Source: Galaxea fascicularis (lineage: Eukaryota > Cnidaria > Anthozoa > Scleractinia > Euphylliidae). From it: a stretch of 64,000 nt of DNA. Positions 10,641 through 23,786 of this stretch are shown one piece after another. The notes under the pieces were generated by a model. That model had not been told where the DNA came from. It saw only the letters and a list, made by a program, of their open reading frames with translations, and did not search any database. Position numbers and translations under genes: made by a program. The stretch is from positions 26,254,880-26,318,879 of the forward strand of contig OX419338.1 of assembly GCA_948470475.1 (NCBI GenBank), in the 5' to 3' direction. Position 1 is the first letter of the stretch; the number at the start of each line of letters is the position of its first letter.

Positions 10641-10713
10641 GTTTCCGTAGTGTAGTGGTTATCACGTCCGCCTCACACGCGGAAGGTCGCCAGTTCAAGT
10701 CTGGCCGGAAACA
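10641..10713 (+). tRNA. tRNA-Val(CAC), copy 1
   Basis: Identical to the AAC gene except for the anticodon (loop CTCACAC, decoding GTG) and one base in the T arm (AAGTCTGG for AAGCCTGG). A TTTTT terminator starts right at the 3' end. Confidence 0.96.
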
Positions 10714-11349
10714 TTTTTGTTACAGGATTCAGGCATTGATAAATTACGCGGCAAAAGTACAGGCTGACAAAATTCATTTGGCTCTACCAACATTCTGGAC
10801 AAATTTTGTCTTTGCCAAATCTTCAATTAGGTAATGATGTACACACTTGAATAGAACAATTTTTTGATAACATAAAGTGTCAATCACGTGGAAATCGAGA
10901 CACTCTCTGCTAAGGTAAGAATGTGTTTGGCTTGTCCTCTATCTTTACAGTTTGATTTTCGCGCATCAAACCATTCAGGCATTTCTTGGGAAAATTCACG
11001 CTAATATAATAGTGTATAATTATAACACCGAAACATTACAGAATATATACGTACTCGTCACATAGTAGAGATCAGAAGAATTTTCTCCAGCCTTTTGTTC
11101 ACATTAGAATTCAGAGTGTTACACCTGTAATTGTTCAAAACGTGACTGACAAAACGTAATCTAGTAGTTAGTTTAAGGAGATGGCAATGCCGTAAGGTGA
11201 ACTCGCAGCTAGTATACAGTGCTGTTATTAGCGTATCCAAAAGAGTGGTCTGTTTCGGCCGACTGAAGTCGGGTTTGCGCTTGATGAACAATTCACTTAC
11301 ACGTAATTCTAGAGTAGGCCATTCTGCTCAAACTTTTATAGCACTTAGG

Positions 11350-11421
11350 TCCTCGGTAGTATAGTGGTGAGTATCCCCGCCTGTCACGCGGGAGACCGGG
11401 GTTCGATTCCCCGCCGGGGAG
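11350..11421 (+). tRNA. tRNA-Asp(GTC), copy 1
   Basis: This 72-nt gene closely matches the animal tRNA-Asp consensus: TCCTCGG acceptor paired with CCGGGGA, discriminator G, anticodon loop CTGTCAC (GTC, decoding GAY), T arm CCGGG-GTTCGAT-CCCCG. A run of ten T residues about 10 bp downstream serves as pol III terminator. Confidence 0.97.
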
Positions 11422-11532
11422 GATTTGTGCTATTTTTTTTTTCCAGCTTGGAGTTCTCTTTCGGTAGACGAGAGGGGCGAAGAAAGCAACCATCCAGGCC
11501 CAATAAAAAGTAAAAAGGATTAGTTAAGCGTG

Positions 11533-11568
<36 letters not shown>

Positions 11569-11710
11569 GGGTTGGTCGATCAGTAAAAAGAATTCAGGTT
11601 AATCGTTGCACGAATGACGACTTGAAGGCAAGCAACTTTATCCTCTTTTGGGGCAGGGGATTTGCTGACCTGGTAGCAAAGCTTTGGCGTGGCTATCCTC
11701 TGTCGGCACG

Positions 11711-11783
11711 GTTTCCGTAGTGTAGTGGTTATCACGTCCGCCTAACACGCGGAAGGTCGCCAGTTCAAGCCTGGCCGGAAACA
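11711..11783 (+). tRNA. tRNA-Val(AAC), copy 2
   Basis: No difference from copy 1 seen. It lies 289 bp after the first Asp gene, beyond the GTTA repeat. Confidence 0.96.
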
Positions 11784-12412
11784 CCCGCAGCAGTTGTAAT
11801 TTTGTTTCCTCGGAGAAGTAAAGAGAATAAGAAGGGTTTCCTTTCATGTACATGTATTTAATCACCGACCATGTAGTTCCAGCTGTTTCAGTTCTTTAAC
11901 TTTGTTTTGCTTGTTGTCACGGAATCAATCTGACAGCTGTAATTACAGCAAAGGCAAAGCCCAGAAGTCACGCTTTGTTTTTCTTGTGGTTGTTTTTTCG
12001 TATGATCCACCAAAACACTGGGAAAGTTTCTTAGTCTGCAGACATAGTGAAAATCGCGGGCTTATGCTTGGTTTGATAGGTGCCTTGTAAGGTCAGTGAC
12101 GTTTGTACGCGGAAATCGTTGTGACTTGCGTTGCACACTACGCGGACAGCCTAGCTAGCCTAACGCAGAAGGCGGAAAAGTGGTGCCAACGCGTTATGAT
12201 AATCAATTTCAAATCAGGGTGACACACACTCCAGCAGCAAAAGAAAACCGCAACTACAACACTATAGGGAGATTTCTATAGCTGTAATTAAAAGTATCAG
12301 TGTGATTCCGTAAGAACAAGTAAAATGAAATGGAACAACTGACTAAAACTACATGGTCAGTTGATACAGACTTTTGTGTTCGTTCGTCTAGCGTCGTCTG
12401 GAGAAAAAGCAA

Positions 12413-12485
12413 TGTCTCCGGCCAGGATTGAACTGGCGCCCTTCCGCGTGTAAGGCGGACGTGATAACCACTACACTACGGAAAC
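12413..12485 (-). tRNA. tRNA-Val(TAC), copy 2
   Basis: No difference from copy 1 seen. The spacer just right of it carries a unit-specific T-to-C change near 12644. Confidence 0.95.
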
Positions 12486-13097
12486 CGTGCTGGCAGAGAT
12501 TAAGATCTCCGCTTTCTGTCTTGCTTTTTCTGATTGTCTCCTCTTGGCAAGTATTGTCGTTCGAATAAAAATGATGACCAACACATTTAAGAACAAAAAA
12601 AACAAAACAGATAATAATAGAAATAAATAAAATGAAAGAACAACTAAAAAACAAACAAACAAACAAACATCGAAAGCGGTTGTGCCGGTGTGGGCGGGGC
12701 CATAAATCATAATCTGAATTTGATTTTAGTGACAAGGCTATGAATAAACTGAAGGGATATATAAGCAATAACCGATAGCAAAACTGATAAAACAGTTAGC
12801 AATTTTTTTTGTGCTTGAAGTCACACGTATATTACTCAGTGCAAAACACACAAGCACGGAACGGGTTCCCCATCAAATGGTTGTTTTGTGCGGCCATTTT
12901 CTGGCAACTTATCCATAAAGCAAAATTCGTGGGCCATCCGTGACCGTTTAAGTTTTGAGCTGTCTAAGCTACAACAGAACAGTTACTTTTAACTTCCTTG
13001 CTTTAATCGTGACTCCCTCCTCTCACGCGCCTTTGGTATTCTTCCGGTAGATCAGTAAAATGACTGACGCTTAGTCTGGAGCCCCTCATTCATCGTG

Positions 13098-13170
13098 GTT
13101 TCCGTAGTGTAGTGGTTATCACGTCCGCCTCACACGCGGAAGGTCGCCAGTTCAAGTCTGGCCGGAAACA
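13098..13170 (+). tRNA. tRNA-Val(CAC), copy 2
   Basis: No difference from copy 1 seen, terminator included. Confidence 0.96.
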
Positions 13171-13806
13171 TTTTTGTTACAGGATTCAGGCATTGATAAA
13201 TTACGCGGCAAAAGTACAGGCTGACAAAATTCATTTGGCTCTACCAACATTCTGGACAAATTTTGTCTTTGCCAAATCTTCAATTAGGTAATGATGTACA
13301 CACTTGAATAGAACAATTTTTTGATAACATAAAGTGTCAATCACGTGGAAATCGAGACACTCTCTGCTAAGGTAAGAATGTGTTTGGCTTGTCCTCTATC
13401 TTTACAGTTTGATTTTCGCGCATCAAACCATTCAGGCATTTCTTGGGAAAATTCACGCTAATATAATAGTGTATAATTATAACACCGAAACATTACAGAA
13501 TATATACGTACTCGTCACATAGTAGAGATCAGAAGAATTTTCTCCAGCCTTTTGTTCACATTAGAATTCAGAGTGTTACACCTGTAATTGTTCAAAACGT
13601 GACTGACAAAACGTAATCTAGTAGTTAGTTTAAGGAGATGGCAATGCCGTAAGGTGAACTCGCAGCTAGTATACAGTGCTGTTATTAGCGTATCCAAAAG
13701 AGTGGTCTGTTTCGGCCGACTGAAGTCGGGTTTGCGCTTGATGAACAATTCACTTACACGTAATTCTAGAGTAGGCCATTCTGCTCAAACTTTTATAGCA
13801 CTTAGG

Positions 13807-13878
13807 TCCTCGGTAGTATAGTGGTGAGTATCCCCGCCTGTCACGCGGGAGACCGGGGTTCGATTCCCCGCCGGGGAG
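13807..13878 (+). tRNA. tRNA-Asp(GTC), copy 2
   Basis: No difference from copy 1 seen. Confidence 0.97.
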
Positions 13879-13989
13879 GATTTGTGCTATTTTTTTTTTC
13901 CAGCTTGGAGTTCTCTTTCGGTAGACGAGAGGGGCGAAGAAAGCAACCATCCAGGCCCAATAAAAAGTAAAAAGGATTAGTTAAGCGTG

Positions 13990-14025
<36 letters not shown>

Positions 14026-14167
14026 GGGTTGGTCGATCAGTAAAAAGAATTCAGGTTAATCGTTGCACGAATGACGACTTGAAGGCAAGCAACTTTATCC
14101 TCTTTTGGGGCAGGGGATTTGCTGACCTGGTAGCAAAGCTTTGGCGTGGCTATCCTCTGTCGGCACG

Positions 14168-14240
14168 GTTTCCGTAGTGTAGTGGTTATCACGTCCGCCT
14201 AACACGCGGAAGGTCGCCAGTTCAAGCCTGGCCGGAAACA
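14168..14240 (+). tRNA. tRNA-Val(AAC), copy 3
   Basis: No difference from copy 1 seen. Confidence 0.96.
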
Positions 14241-14869
14241 CCCGCAGCAGTTGTAATTTTGTTTCCTCGGAGAAGTAAAGAGAATAAGAAGGGTTTCCTT
14301 TCATGTACATGTATTTAATCACCGACCATGTAGTTCCAGCTGTTTCAGTTCTTTAACTTTGTTTTGCTTGTTGTCACGGAATCAATCTGACAGCTGTAAT
14401 TACAGCAAAGGCAAAGCCCAGAAGTCACGCTTTGTTTTTCTTGTGGTTGTTTTTTCGTATGATCCACCAAAACACTGGGAAAGTTTCTTAGTCTGCAGAC
14501 ATAGTGAAAATCGCGGGCTTATGCTTGGTTTGATAGGTGCCTTGTAAGGTCAGTGACGTTTGTACGCGGAAATCGTTGTGACTTGCGTTGCACACTACGC
14601 GGACAGCCTAGCTAGCCTAACGCAGAAGGCGGAAAAGTGGTGCCAACGCGTTATGATAATCAATTTCAAATCAGGGTGACACACACTCCAGCAGCAAAAG
14701 AAAACCGCAACTACAACACTATAGGGAGATTTCTATAGCTGTAATTAAAAGTATCAGTGTGATTCCGTAAGAACAAGTAAAATGAAATGGAACAACTGAC
14801 TAAAACTACATGGTCAGTTGATACAGACTTTTGTGTTCGTTCGTCTAGCGTCGTCTGGAGAAAAAGCAA

Positions 14870-14942
14870 TGTCTCCGGCCAGGATTGAACTGGCGCCCTT
14901 CCGCGTGTAAGGCGGACGTGATAACCACTACACTACGGAAAC
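14870..14942 (-). tRNA. tRNA-Val(TAC), copy 3
   Basis: No difference from copy 1 seen. The 61-bp spacer deletion of this unit lies 271 bp to its right. Confidence 0.95.
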
Positions 14943-15493
14943 CGTGCTGGCAGAGATTAAGATCTCCGCTTTCTGTCTTGCTTTTTCTGATTGTCTCCTC
15001 TTGGCAAGTATTGTCGTTCGAATAAAAATGATGACCAACACATTTAAGAACAAAAAAAACAAAACAGATAATAATAGAAATAAATAAAATGAAAGAACAA
15101 TTAAAAAACAAACAAACAAACAAACATCGAAAGCGGTTGTGCCGGTGTGGGCGGGGCCATAAATCATAATCTGAATTTGATTTTAGTGACAAGGCTATGA
15201 ATAAACTGAAGGGAAGTCACACGTATATTACTCAGTGCAAAACACACAAGCACGGAACGGGTTCCCCATCAAATGGTTGTTTTGTGCGGCCATTTTCTGG
15301 CAACTTATCCATAAAGCAAAATTCGTGGGCCATCCGTGACCGTTTAAGTTTTGAGCTGTCTAAGCTACAACAGAACAGTTACTTTTAACTTCCTTGCTTT
15401 AATCGTGACTCCCTCCTCTCACGCGCCTTTGGTATTCTTCCGGTAGATCAGTAAAATGACTGACGCTTAGTCTGGAGCCCCTCATTCATCGTG

Positions 15494-15566
15494 GTTTCCG
15501 TAGTGTAGTGGTTATCACGTCCGCCTCACACGCGGAAGGTCGCCAGTTCAAGTCTGGCCGGAAACA
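15494..15566 (+). tRNA. tRNA-Val(CAC), copy 3
   Basis: No difference from copy 1 seen. It sits 61 bp closer to the TAC gene than in other units. Confidence 0.96.
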
Positions 15567-16202
15567 TTTTTGTTACAGGATTCAGGCATTGATAAATTAC
15601 GCGGCAAAAGTACAGGCTGACAAAATTCATTTGGCTCTACCAACATTCTGGACAAATTTTGTCTTTGCCAAATCTTCAATTAGGTAATGATGTACACACT
15701 TGAATAGAACAATTTTTTGATAACATAAAGTGTCAATCACGTGGAAATCGAGACACTCTCTGCTAAGGTAAGAATGTGTTTGGCTTGTCCTCTATCTTTA
15801 CAGTTTGATTTTCGCGCATCAAACCATTCAGGCATTTCTTGGGAAAATTCACGCTAATATAATAGTGTATAATTATAACACCGAAACATTACAGAATATA
15901 TACGTACTCGTCACATAGTAGAGATCAGAAGAATTTTCTCCAGCCTTTTGTTCACATTAGAATTCAGAGTGTTACACCTGTAATTGTTCAAAACGTGACT
16001 GACAAAACGTAATCTAGTAGTTAGTTTAAGGAGATGGCAATGCCGTAAGGTGAACTCGCAGCTAGTATACAGTGCTGTTATTAGCGTATCCAAAAGAGTG
16101 GTCTGTTTCGGCCGACTGAAGTCGGGTTTGCGCTTGATGAACAATTCACTTACACGTAATTCTAGAGTAGGCCATTCTGCTCAAACTTTTATAGCACTTA
16201 GG

Positions 16203-16274
16203 TCCTCGGTAGTATAGTGGTGAGTATCCCCGCCTGTCACGCGGGAGACCGGGGTTCGATTCCCCGCCGGGGAG
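16203..16274 (+). tRNA. tRNA-Asp(GTC), copy 3
   Basis: No difference from copy 1 seen. Confidence 0.97.
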
Positions 16275-16385
16275 GATTTGTGCTATTTTTTTTTTCCAGC
16301 TTGGAGTTCTCTTTCGGTAGACGAGAGGGGCGAAGAAAGCAACCATCCAGGCCCAATAAAAAGTAAAAAGGATTAGTTAAGCGTG

Positions 16386-16421
<36 letters not shown>

Positions 16422-16563
16422 GGGTTGGTCGATCAGTAAAAAGAATTCAGGTTAATCGTTGCACGAATGACGACTTGAAGGCAAGCAACTTTATCCTCTT
16501 TTGGGGCAGGGGATTTGCTGACCTGGTAGCAAAGCTTTGGCGTGGCTATCCTCTGTCGGCACG

Positions 16564-16636
16564 GTTTCCGTAGTGTAGTGGTTATCACGTCCGCCTAACA
16601 CGCGGAAGGTCGCCAGTTCAAGCCTGGCCGGAAACA
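16564..16636 (+). tRNA. tRNA-Val(AAC), copy 4
   Basis: No difference from copy 1 seen. Confidence 0.96.
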
Positions 16637-17265
16637 CCCGCAGCAGTTGTAATTTTGTTTCCTCGGAGAAGTAAAGAGAATAAGAAGGGTTTCCTTTCAT
16701 GTACATGTATTTAATCACCGACCATGTAGTTCCAGCTGTTTCAGTTCTTTAACTTTGTTTTGCTTGTTGTCACGGAATCAATCTGACAGCTGTAATTACA
16801 GCAAAGGCAAAGCCCAGAAGTCACGCTTTGTTTTTCTTGTGGTTGTTTTTTCGTATGATCCACCAAAACACTGGGAAAGTTTCTTAGTCTGCAGACATAG
16901 TGAAAATCGCGGGCTTATGCTTGGTTTGATAGGTGCCTTGTAAGGTCAGTGACGTTTGTACGCGGAAATCGTTGTGACTTGCGTTGCACACTACGCGGAC
17001 AGCCTAGCTAGCCTAACGCAGAAGGCGGAAAAGTGGTGCCAACGCGTTATGATAATCAATTTCAAATCAGGGTGACACACACTCCAGCAGCAAAAGAAAA
17101 CCGCAACTACAACACTATAGGGAGATTTCTATAGCTGTAATTAAAAGTATCAGTGTGATTCCGTAAGAACAAGTAAAATGAAATGGAACAACTGACTAAA
17201 ACTACATGGTCAGTTGATACAGACTTTTGTGTTCGTTCGTCTAGCGTCGTCTGGAGAAAAAGCAA

Positions 17266-17338
17266 TGTCTCCGGCCAGGATTGAACTGGCGCCCTTCCGC
17301 GTGTAAGGCGGACGTGATAACCACTACACTACGGAAAC
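17266..17338 (-). tRNA. tRNA-Val(TAC), copy 4
   Basis: No difference from copy 1 seen. Confidence 0.95.
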
Positions 17339-17950
17339 CGTGCTGGCAGAGATTAAGATCTCCGCTTTCTGTCTTGCTTTTTCTGATTGTCTCCTCTTGG
17401 CAAGTATTGTCGTTCGAATAAAAATGATGACCAACACATTTAAGAACAAAAAAAACAAAACAGATAATAATAGAAATAAATAAAATGAAAGAACAATTAA
17501 AAAACAAACAAACAAACAAACATCGAAAGCGGTTGTGCCGGTGTGGGCGGGGCCATAAATCATAATCTGAATTTGATTTTAGTGACAAGGCTATGAATAA
17601 ACTGAAGGGATATATAAGCAATAACCGATAGCAAAACTGATAAAACAGTTAGCAATTTTTTTTGTGCTTGAAGTCACACGTATATTACTCAGTGCAAAAC
17701 ACACAAGCACGGAACGGGTTCCCCATCAAATGGTTGTTTTGTGCGGCCATTTTCTGGCAACTTATCCATAAAGCAAAATTCGTGGGCCATCCGTGACCGT
17801 TTAAGTTTTGAGCTGTCTAAGCTACAACAGAACAGTTACTTTTAACTTCCTTGCTTTAATCGTGACTCCCTCCTCTCACGCGCCTTTGGTATTCTTCCGG
17901 TAGATCAGTAAAATGACTGACGCTTAGTCTGGAGCCCCTCATTCATCGTG

Positions 17951-18023
17951 GTTTCCGTAGTGTAGTGGTTATCACGTCCGCCTCACACGCGGAAGGTCGC
18001 CAGTTCAAGTCTGGCCGGAAACA
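17951..18023 (+). tRNA. tRNA-Val(CAC), copy 4
   Basis: Gene unchanged. The downstream spacer has an A-to-G change (GGCTGGCAAAA) near 18077 that is unique to this unit. Confidence 0.96.
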
Positions 18024-18659
18024 TTTTTGTTACAGGATTCAGGCATTGATAAATTACGCGGCAAAAGTACAGGCTGGCAAAATTCATTTGGCTCTACCAA
18101 CATTCTGGACAAATTTTGTCTTTGCCAAATCTTCAATTAGGTAATGATGTACACACTTGAATAGAACAATTTTTTGATAACATAAAGTGTCAATCACGTG
18201 GAAATCGAGACACTCTCTGCTAAGGTAAGAATGTGTTTGGCTTGTCCTCTATCTTTACAGTTTGATTTTCGCGCATCAAACCATTCAGGCATTTCTTGGG
18301 AAAATTCACGCTAATATAATAGTGTATAATTATAACACCGAAACATTACAGAATATATACGTACTCGTCACATAGTAGAGATCAGAAGAATTTTCTCCAG
18401 CCTTTTGTTCACATTAGAATTCAGAGTGTTACACCTGTAATTGTTCAAAACGTGACTGACAAAACGTAATCTAGTAGTTAGTTTAAGGAGATGGCAATGC
18501 CGTAAGGTGAACTCGCAGCTAGTATACAGTGCTGTTATTAGCGTATCCAAAAGAGTGGTCTGTTTCGGCCGACTGAAGTCGGGTTTGCGCTTGATGAACA
18601 ATTCACTTACACGTAATTCTAGAGTAGGCCATTCTGCTCAAACTTTTATAGCACTTAGG

Positions 18660-18731
18660 TCCTCGGTAGTATAGTGGTGAGTATCCCCGCCTGTCACGCG
18701 GGAGACCGGGGTTCGATTCCCCGCCGGGGAG
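18660..18731 (+). tRNA. tRNA-Asp(GTC), copy 4
   Basis: No difference from copy 1 seen. The GTTA repeat after it is two units shorter than in its neighbours. Confidence 0.97.
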
Positions 18732-19012
18732 GATTTGTGCTATTTTTTTTTTCCAGCTTGGAGTTCTCTTTCGGTAGACGAGAGGGGCGAAGAAAGCAAC
18801 CATCCAGGCCCAATAAAAAGTAAAAAGGATTAGTTAAGCGTGAGTTAGTTAGTTAGTTAGTTAGTTAGTTGGGTTGGTCGATCAGTAAAAAGAATTCAGG
18901 TTAATCGTTGCACGAATGACGACTTGAAGGCAAGCAACTTTATCCTCTTTTGGGGCAGGGGATTTGCTGACCTGGTAGCAAAGCTTTGGCGTGGCTATCC
19001 TCTGTCGGCACG

Positions 19013-19085
19013 GTTTCCGTAGTGTAGTGGTTATCACGTCCGCCTAACACGCGGAAGGTCGCCAGTTCAAGCCTGGCCGGAAACA
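19013..19085 (+). tRNA. tRNA-Val(AAC), copy 5
   Basis: No difference from copy 1 seen. Confidence 0.96.
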
Positions 19086-19712
19086 CCCGCAGCAGTTGTA
19101 ATTTTGTTTCCTCGGAGAAGTAAAGAGAATAAGAAGGGTTTCCTTTCATGTACATGTATTTAATCACCGACCATGTAGTTCCAGCTGTTTCAGTTCTTTA
19201 ACTTTGTTTTGCTTGTTGTCACGGAATCAATCTGACAGCTGTAATTACAGCAAAGGCAAAGCCCAGAAGTCACGCTTTGTTTTTCTTGTGGTTGTTTTTT
19301 CGTATGATCCACCAAAACACTGGGAAAGTTTCTTAGTCTGCAGACATAGTGAAAATCGCGGGCTTATGCTTGGTTTGATAGGTGCCTTGTAAGGTCAGTG
19401 ACGTTTGTACGCGGAAATCGTTGTGACTTGCGTTGCACACTACGCGGACAGCCTAGCTAGCCTAACGCAGAAGGCGGAAAAGTGGTGCCAACGCGTTATG
19501 ATAATCAATTTCAAATCAGGGTGACACACACTCCAGCAGCAAAAGAAAACCGCAACTACAACACTATAGGGAGATTTCTATAGCTGTAATTAAAAGTATC
19601 AGTGATTCCGTAAGAACAAGTAAAATGAAATGGAACAACTGACTAAAACTACATGGTCAGTTGATACAGACTTTTGTGTTCGTTCGTCTAGCGTCGTCTG
19701 GAGAAAAAGCAA

Positions 19713-19785
19713 TGTCTCCGGCCAGGATTGAACTGGCGCCCTTCCGCGTGTAAGGCGGACGTGATAACCACTACACTACGGAAAC
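19713..19785 (-). tRNA. tRNA-Val(TAC), copy 5
   Basis: Gene unchanged. A 2-bp GT loss near 19604 shortens the spacer on its left. Confidence 0.95.
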
Positions 19786-20397
19786 CGTGCTGGCAGAGAT
19801 TAAGATCTCCGCTTTCTGTCTTGCTTTTTCTGATTGTCTCCTCTTGGCAAGTATTGTCGTTCGAATAAAAATGATGACCAACACATTTAAGAACAAAAAA
19901 AACAAAACAGATAATAATAGAAATAAATAAAATGAAAGAACAATTAAAAAACAAACAAACAAACAAACATCGAAAGCGGTTGTGCCGGTGTGGGCGGGGC
20001 CATAAATCATAATCTGAATTTGATTTTAGTGACAAGGCTATGAATAAACTGAAGGGATATATAAGCAATAACCGATAGCAAAACTGATAAAACAGTTAGC
20101 AATTTTTTTTGTGCTTGAAGTCACACGTATATTACTCAGTGCAAAACACACAAGCACGGAACGGGTTCCCCATCAAATGGTTGTTTTGTGCGGCCATTTT
20201 CTGGCAACTTATCCATAAAGCAAAATTCGTGGGCCATCCGTGACCGTTTAAGTTTTGAGCTGTCTAAGCTACAACAGAACAGTTACTTTTAACTTCCTTG
20301 CTTTAATCGTGACTCCCTCCTCTCACGCGCCTTTGGTATTCTTCCGGTAGATCAGTAAAATGACTGACGCTTAGTCTGGAGCCCCTCATTCATCGTG

Positions 20398-20470
20398 GTT
20401 TCCGTAGTGTAGTGGTTATCACGTCCGCCTCACACGCGGAAGGTCGCCAGTTCAAGTCTGGCCGGAAACA
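20398..20470 (+). tRNA. tRNA-Val(CAC), copy 5
   Basis: No difference from copy 1 seen. The spacer to its right has a G-to-T change near 20904. Confidence 0.96.
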
Positions 20471-21106
20471 TTTTTGTTACAGGATTCAGGCATTGATAAA
20501 TTACGCGGCAAAAGTACAGGCTGACAAAATTCATTTGGCTCTACCAACATTCTGGACAAATTTTGTCTTTGCCAAATCTTCAATTAGGTAATGATGTACA
20601 CACTTGAATAGAACAATTTTTTGATAACATAAAGTGTCAATCACGTGGAAATCGAGACACTCTCTGCTAAGGTAAGAATGTGTTTGGCTTGTCCTCTATC
20701 TTTACAGTTTGATTTTCGCGCATCAAACCATTCAGGCATTTCTTGGGAAAATTCACGCTAATATAATAGTGTATAATTATAACACCGAAACATTACAGAA
20801 TATATACGTACTCGTCACATAGTAGAGATCAGAAGAATTTTCTCCAGCCTTTTGTTCACATTAGAATTCAGAGTGTTACACCTGTAATTGTTCAAAACGT
20901 GACTTACAAAACGTAATCTAGTAGTTAGTTTAAGGAGATGGCAATGCCGTAAGGTGAACTCGCAGCTAGTATACAGTGCTGTTATTAGCGTATCCAAAAG
21001 AGTGGTCTGTTTCGGCCGACTGAAGTCGGGTTTGCGCTTGATGAACAATTCACTTACACGTAATTCTAGAGTAGGCCATTCTGCTCAAACTTTTATAGCA
21101 CTTAGG

Positions 21107-21178
21107 TCCTCGGTAGTATAGTGGTGAGTATCCCCGCCTGTCACGCGGGAGACCGGGGTTCGATTCCCCGCCGGGGAG
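21107..21178 (+). tRNA. tRNA-Asp(GTC), copy 5
   Basis: No difference from copy 1 seen. Confidence 0.97.
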
Positions 21179-21289
21179 GATTTGTGCTATTTTTTTTTTC
21201 CAGCTTGGAGTTCTCTTTCGGTAGACGAGAGGGGCGAAGAAAGCAACCATCCAGGCCCAATAAAAAGTAAAAAGGATTAGTTAAGCGTG

Positions 21290-21325
<36 letters not shown>

Positions 21326-21467
21326 GGGTTGGTCGATCAGTAAAAAGAATTCAGGTTAATCGTTGCACGAATGACGACTTGAAGGCAAGCAACTTTATCC
21401 TCTTTTGGGGCAGGGGATTTGCTGACCTGGTAGCAAAGCTTTGGCGTGGCTATCCTCTGTCGGCACG

Positions 21468-21540
21468 GTTTCCGTAGTGTAGTGGTTATCACGTCCGCCT
21501 AACACGCGGAAGGTCGCCAGTTCAAGCCTGGCCGGAAACA
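21468..21540 (+). tRNA. tRNA-Val(AAC), copy 6
   Basis: No difference from copy 1 seen. Confidence 0.96.
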
Positions 21541-22169
21541 CCCGCAGCAGTTGTAATTTTGTTTCCTCGGAGAAGTAAAGAGAATAAGAAGGGTTTCCTT
21601 TCATGTACATGTATTTAATCACCGACCATGTAGTTCCAGCTGTTTCAGTTCTTTAACTTTGTTTTGCTTGTTGTCACGGAATCAATCTGACAGCTGTAAT
21701 TACAGCAAAGGCAAAGCCCAGAAGTCACGCTTTGTTTTTCTTGTGGTTGTTTTTTCGTATGATCCACCAAAACACTGGGAAAGTTTCTTAGTCTGCAGAC
21801 ATAGTGAAAATCGCGGGCTTATGCTTGGTTTGATAGGTGCCTTGTAAGGTCAGTGACGTTTGTACGCGGAAATCGTTGTGACTTGCGTTGCACACTACGC
21901 GGACAGCCTAGCTAGCCTAACGCAGAAGGCGGAAAAGTGGTGCCAACGCGTTATGATAATCAATTTCAAATCAGGGTGACACACACTCCAGCAGCAAAAG
22001 AAAACCGCAACTACAACACTATAGGGAGATTTCTATAGCTGTAATTAAAAGTATCAGTGTGATTCCGTAAGAACAAGTAAAATGAAATGGAACAACTGAC
22101 TAAAACTACATGGTCAGTTGATACAGACTTTTGTGTTCGTTCGTCTAGCGTCGTCTGGAGAAAAAGCAA

Positions 22170-22242
22170 TGTCTCCGGCCAGGATTGAACTGGCGCCCTT
22201 CCGCGTGTAAGGCGGACGTGATAACCACTACACTACGGAAAC
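22170..22242 (-). tRNA. tRNA-Val(TAC), copy 6
   Basis: No difference from copy 1 seen. Confidence 0.95.
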
Positions 22243-22854
22243 CGTGCTGGCAGAGATTAAGATCTCCGCTTTCTGTCTTGCTTTTTCTGATTGTCTCCTC
22301 TTGGCAAGTATTGTCGTTCGAATAAAAATGATGACCAACACATTTAAGAACAAAAAAAACAAAACAGATAATAATAGAAATAAATAAAATGAAAGAACAA
22401 TTAAAAAACAAACAAACAAACAAACATCGAAAGCGGTTGTGCCGGTGTGGGCGGGGCCATAAATCATAATCTGAATTTGATTTTAGTGACAAGGCTATGA
22501 ATAAACTGAAGGGATATATAAGCAATAACCGATAGCAAAACTGATAAAACAGTTAGCAATTTTTTTTGTGCTTGAAGTCACACGTATATTACTCAGTGCA
22601 AAACACACAAGCACGGAACGGGTTCCCCATCAAATGGTTGTTTTGTGCGGCCATTTTCTGGCAACTTATCCATAAAGCAAAATTCGTGGGCCATCCGTGA
22701 CCGTTTAAGTTTTGAGCTGTCTAAGCTACAACAGAACAGTTACTTTTAACTTCCTTGCTTTAATCGTGACTCCCTCCTCTCACGCGCCTTTGGTATTCTT
22801 CCGGTAGATCAGTAAAATGACTGACGCTTAGTCTGGAGCCCCTCATTCATCGTG

Positions 22855-22927
22855 GTTTCCGTAGTGTAGTGGTTATCACGTCCGCCTCACACGCGGAAGG
22901 TCGCCAGTTCAAGTCTGGCCGGAAACA
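22855..22927 (+). tRNA. tRNA-Val(CAC), copy 6
   Basis: No difference from copy 1 seen. Confidence 0.96.
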
Positions 22928-23563
22928 TTTTTGTTACAGGATTCAGGCATTGATAAATTACGCGGCAAAAGTACAGGCTGACAAAATTCATTTGGCTCTA
23001 CCAACATTCTGGACAAATTTTGTCTTTGCCAAATCTTCAATTAGGTAATGATGTACACACTTGAATAGAACAATTTTTTGATAACATAAAGTGTCAATCA
23101 CGTGGAAATCGAGACACTCTCTGCTAAGGTAAGAATGTGTTTGGCTTGTCCTCTATCTTTACAGTTTGATTTTCGCGCATCAAACCATTCAGGCATTTCT
23201 TGGGAAAATTCACGCTAATATAATAGTGTATAATTATAACACCGAAACATTACAGAATATATACGTACTCGTCACATAGTAGAGATCAGAAGAATTTTCT
23301 CCAGCCTTTTGTTCACATTAGAATTCAGAGTGTTACACCTGTAATTGTTCAAAACGTGACTGACAAAACGTAATCTAGTAGTTAGTTTAAGGAGATGGCA
23401 ATGCCGTAAGGTGAACTCGCAGCTAGTATACAGTGCTGTTATTAGCGTATCCAAAAGAGTGGTCTGTTTCGGCCGACTGAAGTCGGGTTTGCGCTTGATG
23501 AACAATTCACTTACACGTAATTCTAGAGTAGGCCATTCTGCTCAAACTTTTATAGCACTTAGG

Positions 23564-23635
23564 TCCTCGGTAGTATAGTGGTGAGTATCCCCGCCTGTCA
23601 CGCGGGAGACCGGGGTTCGATTCCCCGCCGGGGAG
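23564..23635 (+). tRNA. tRNA-Asp(GTC), copy 6
   Basis: Gene unchanged. The GTTA repeat that follows is one unit longer than usual. Confidence 0.97.
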
Positions 23636-23746
23636 GATTTGTGCTATTTTTTTTTTCCAGCTTGGAGTTCTCTTTCGGTAGACGAGAGGGGCGAAGAAAG
23701 CAACCATCCAGGCCCAATAAAAAGTAAAAAGGATTAGTTAAGCGTG

Positions 23747-23786
<40 letters not shown>

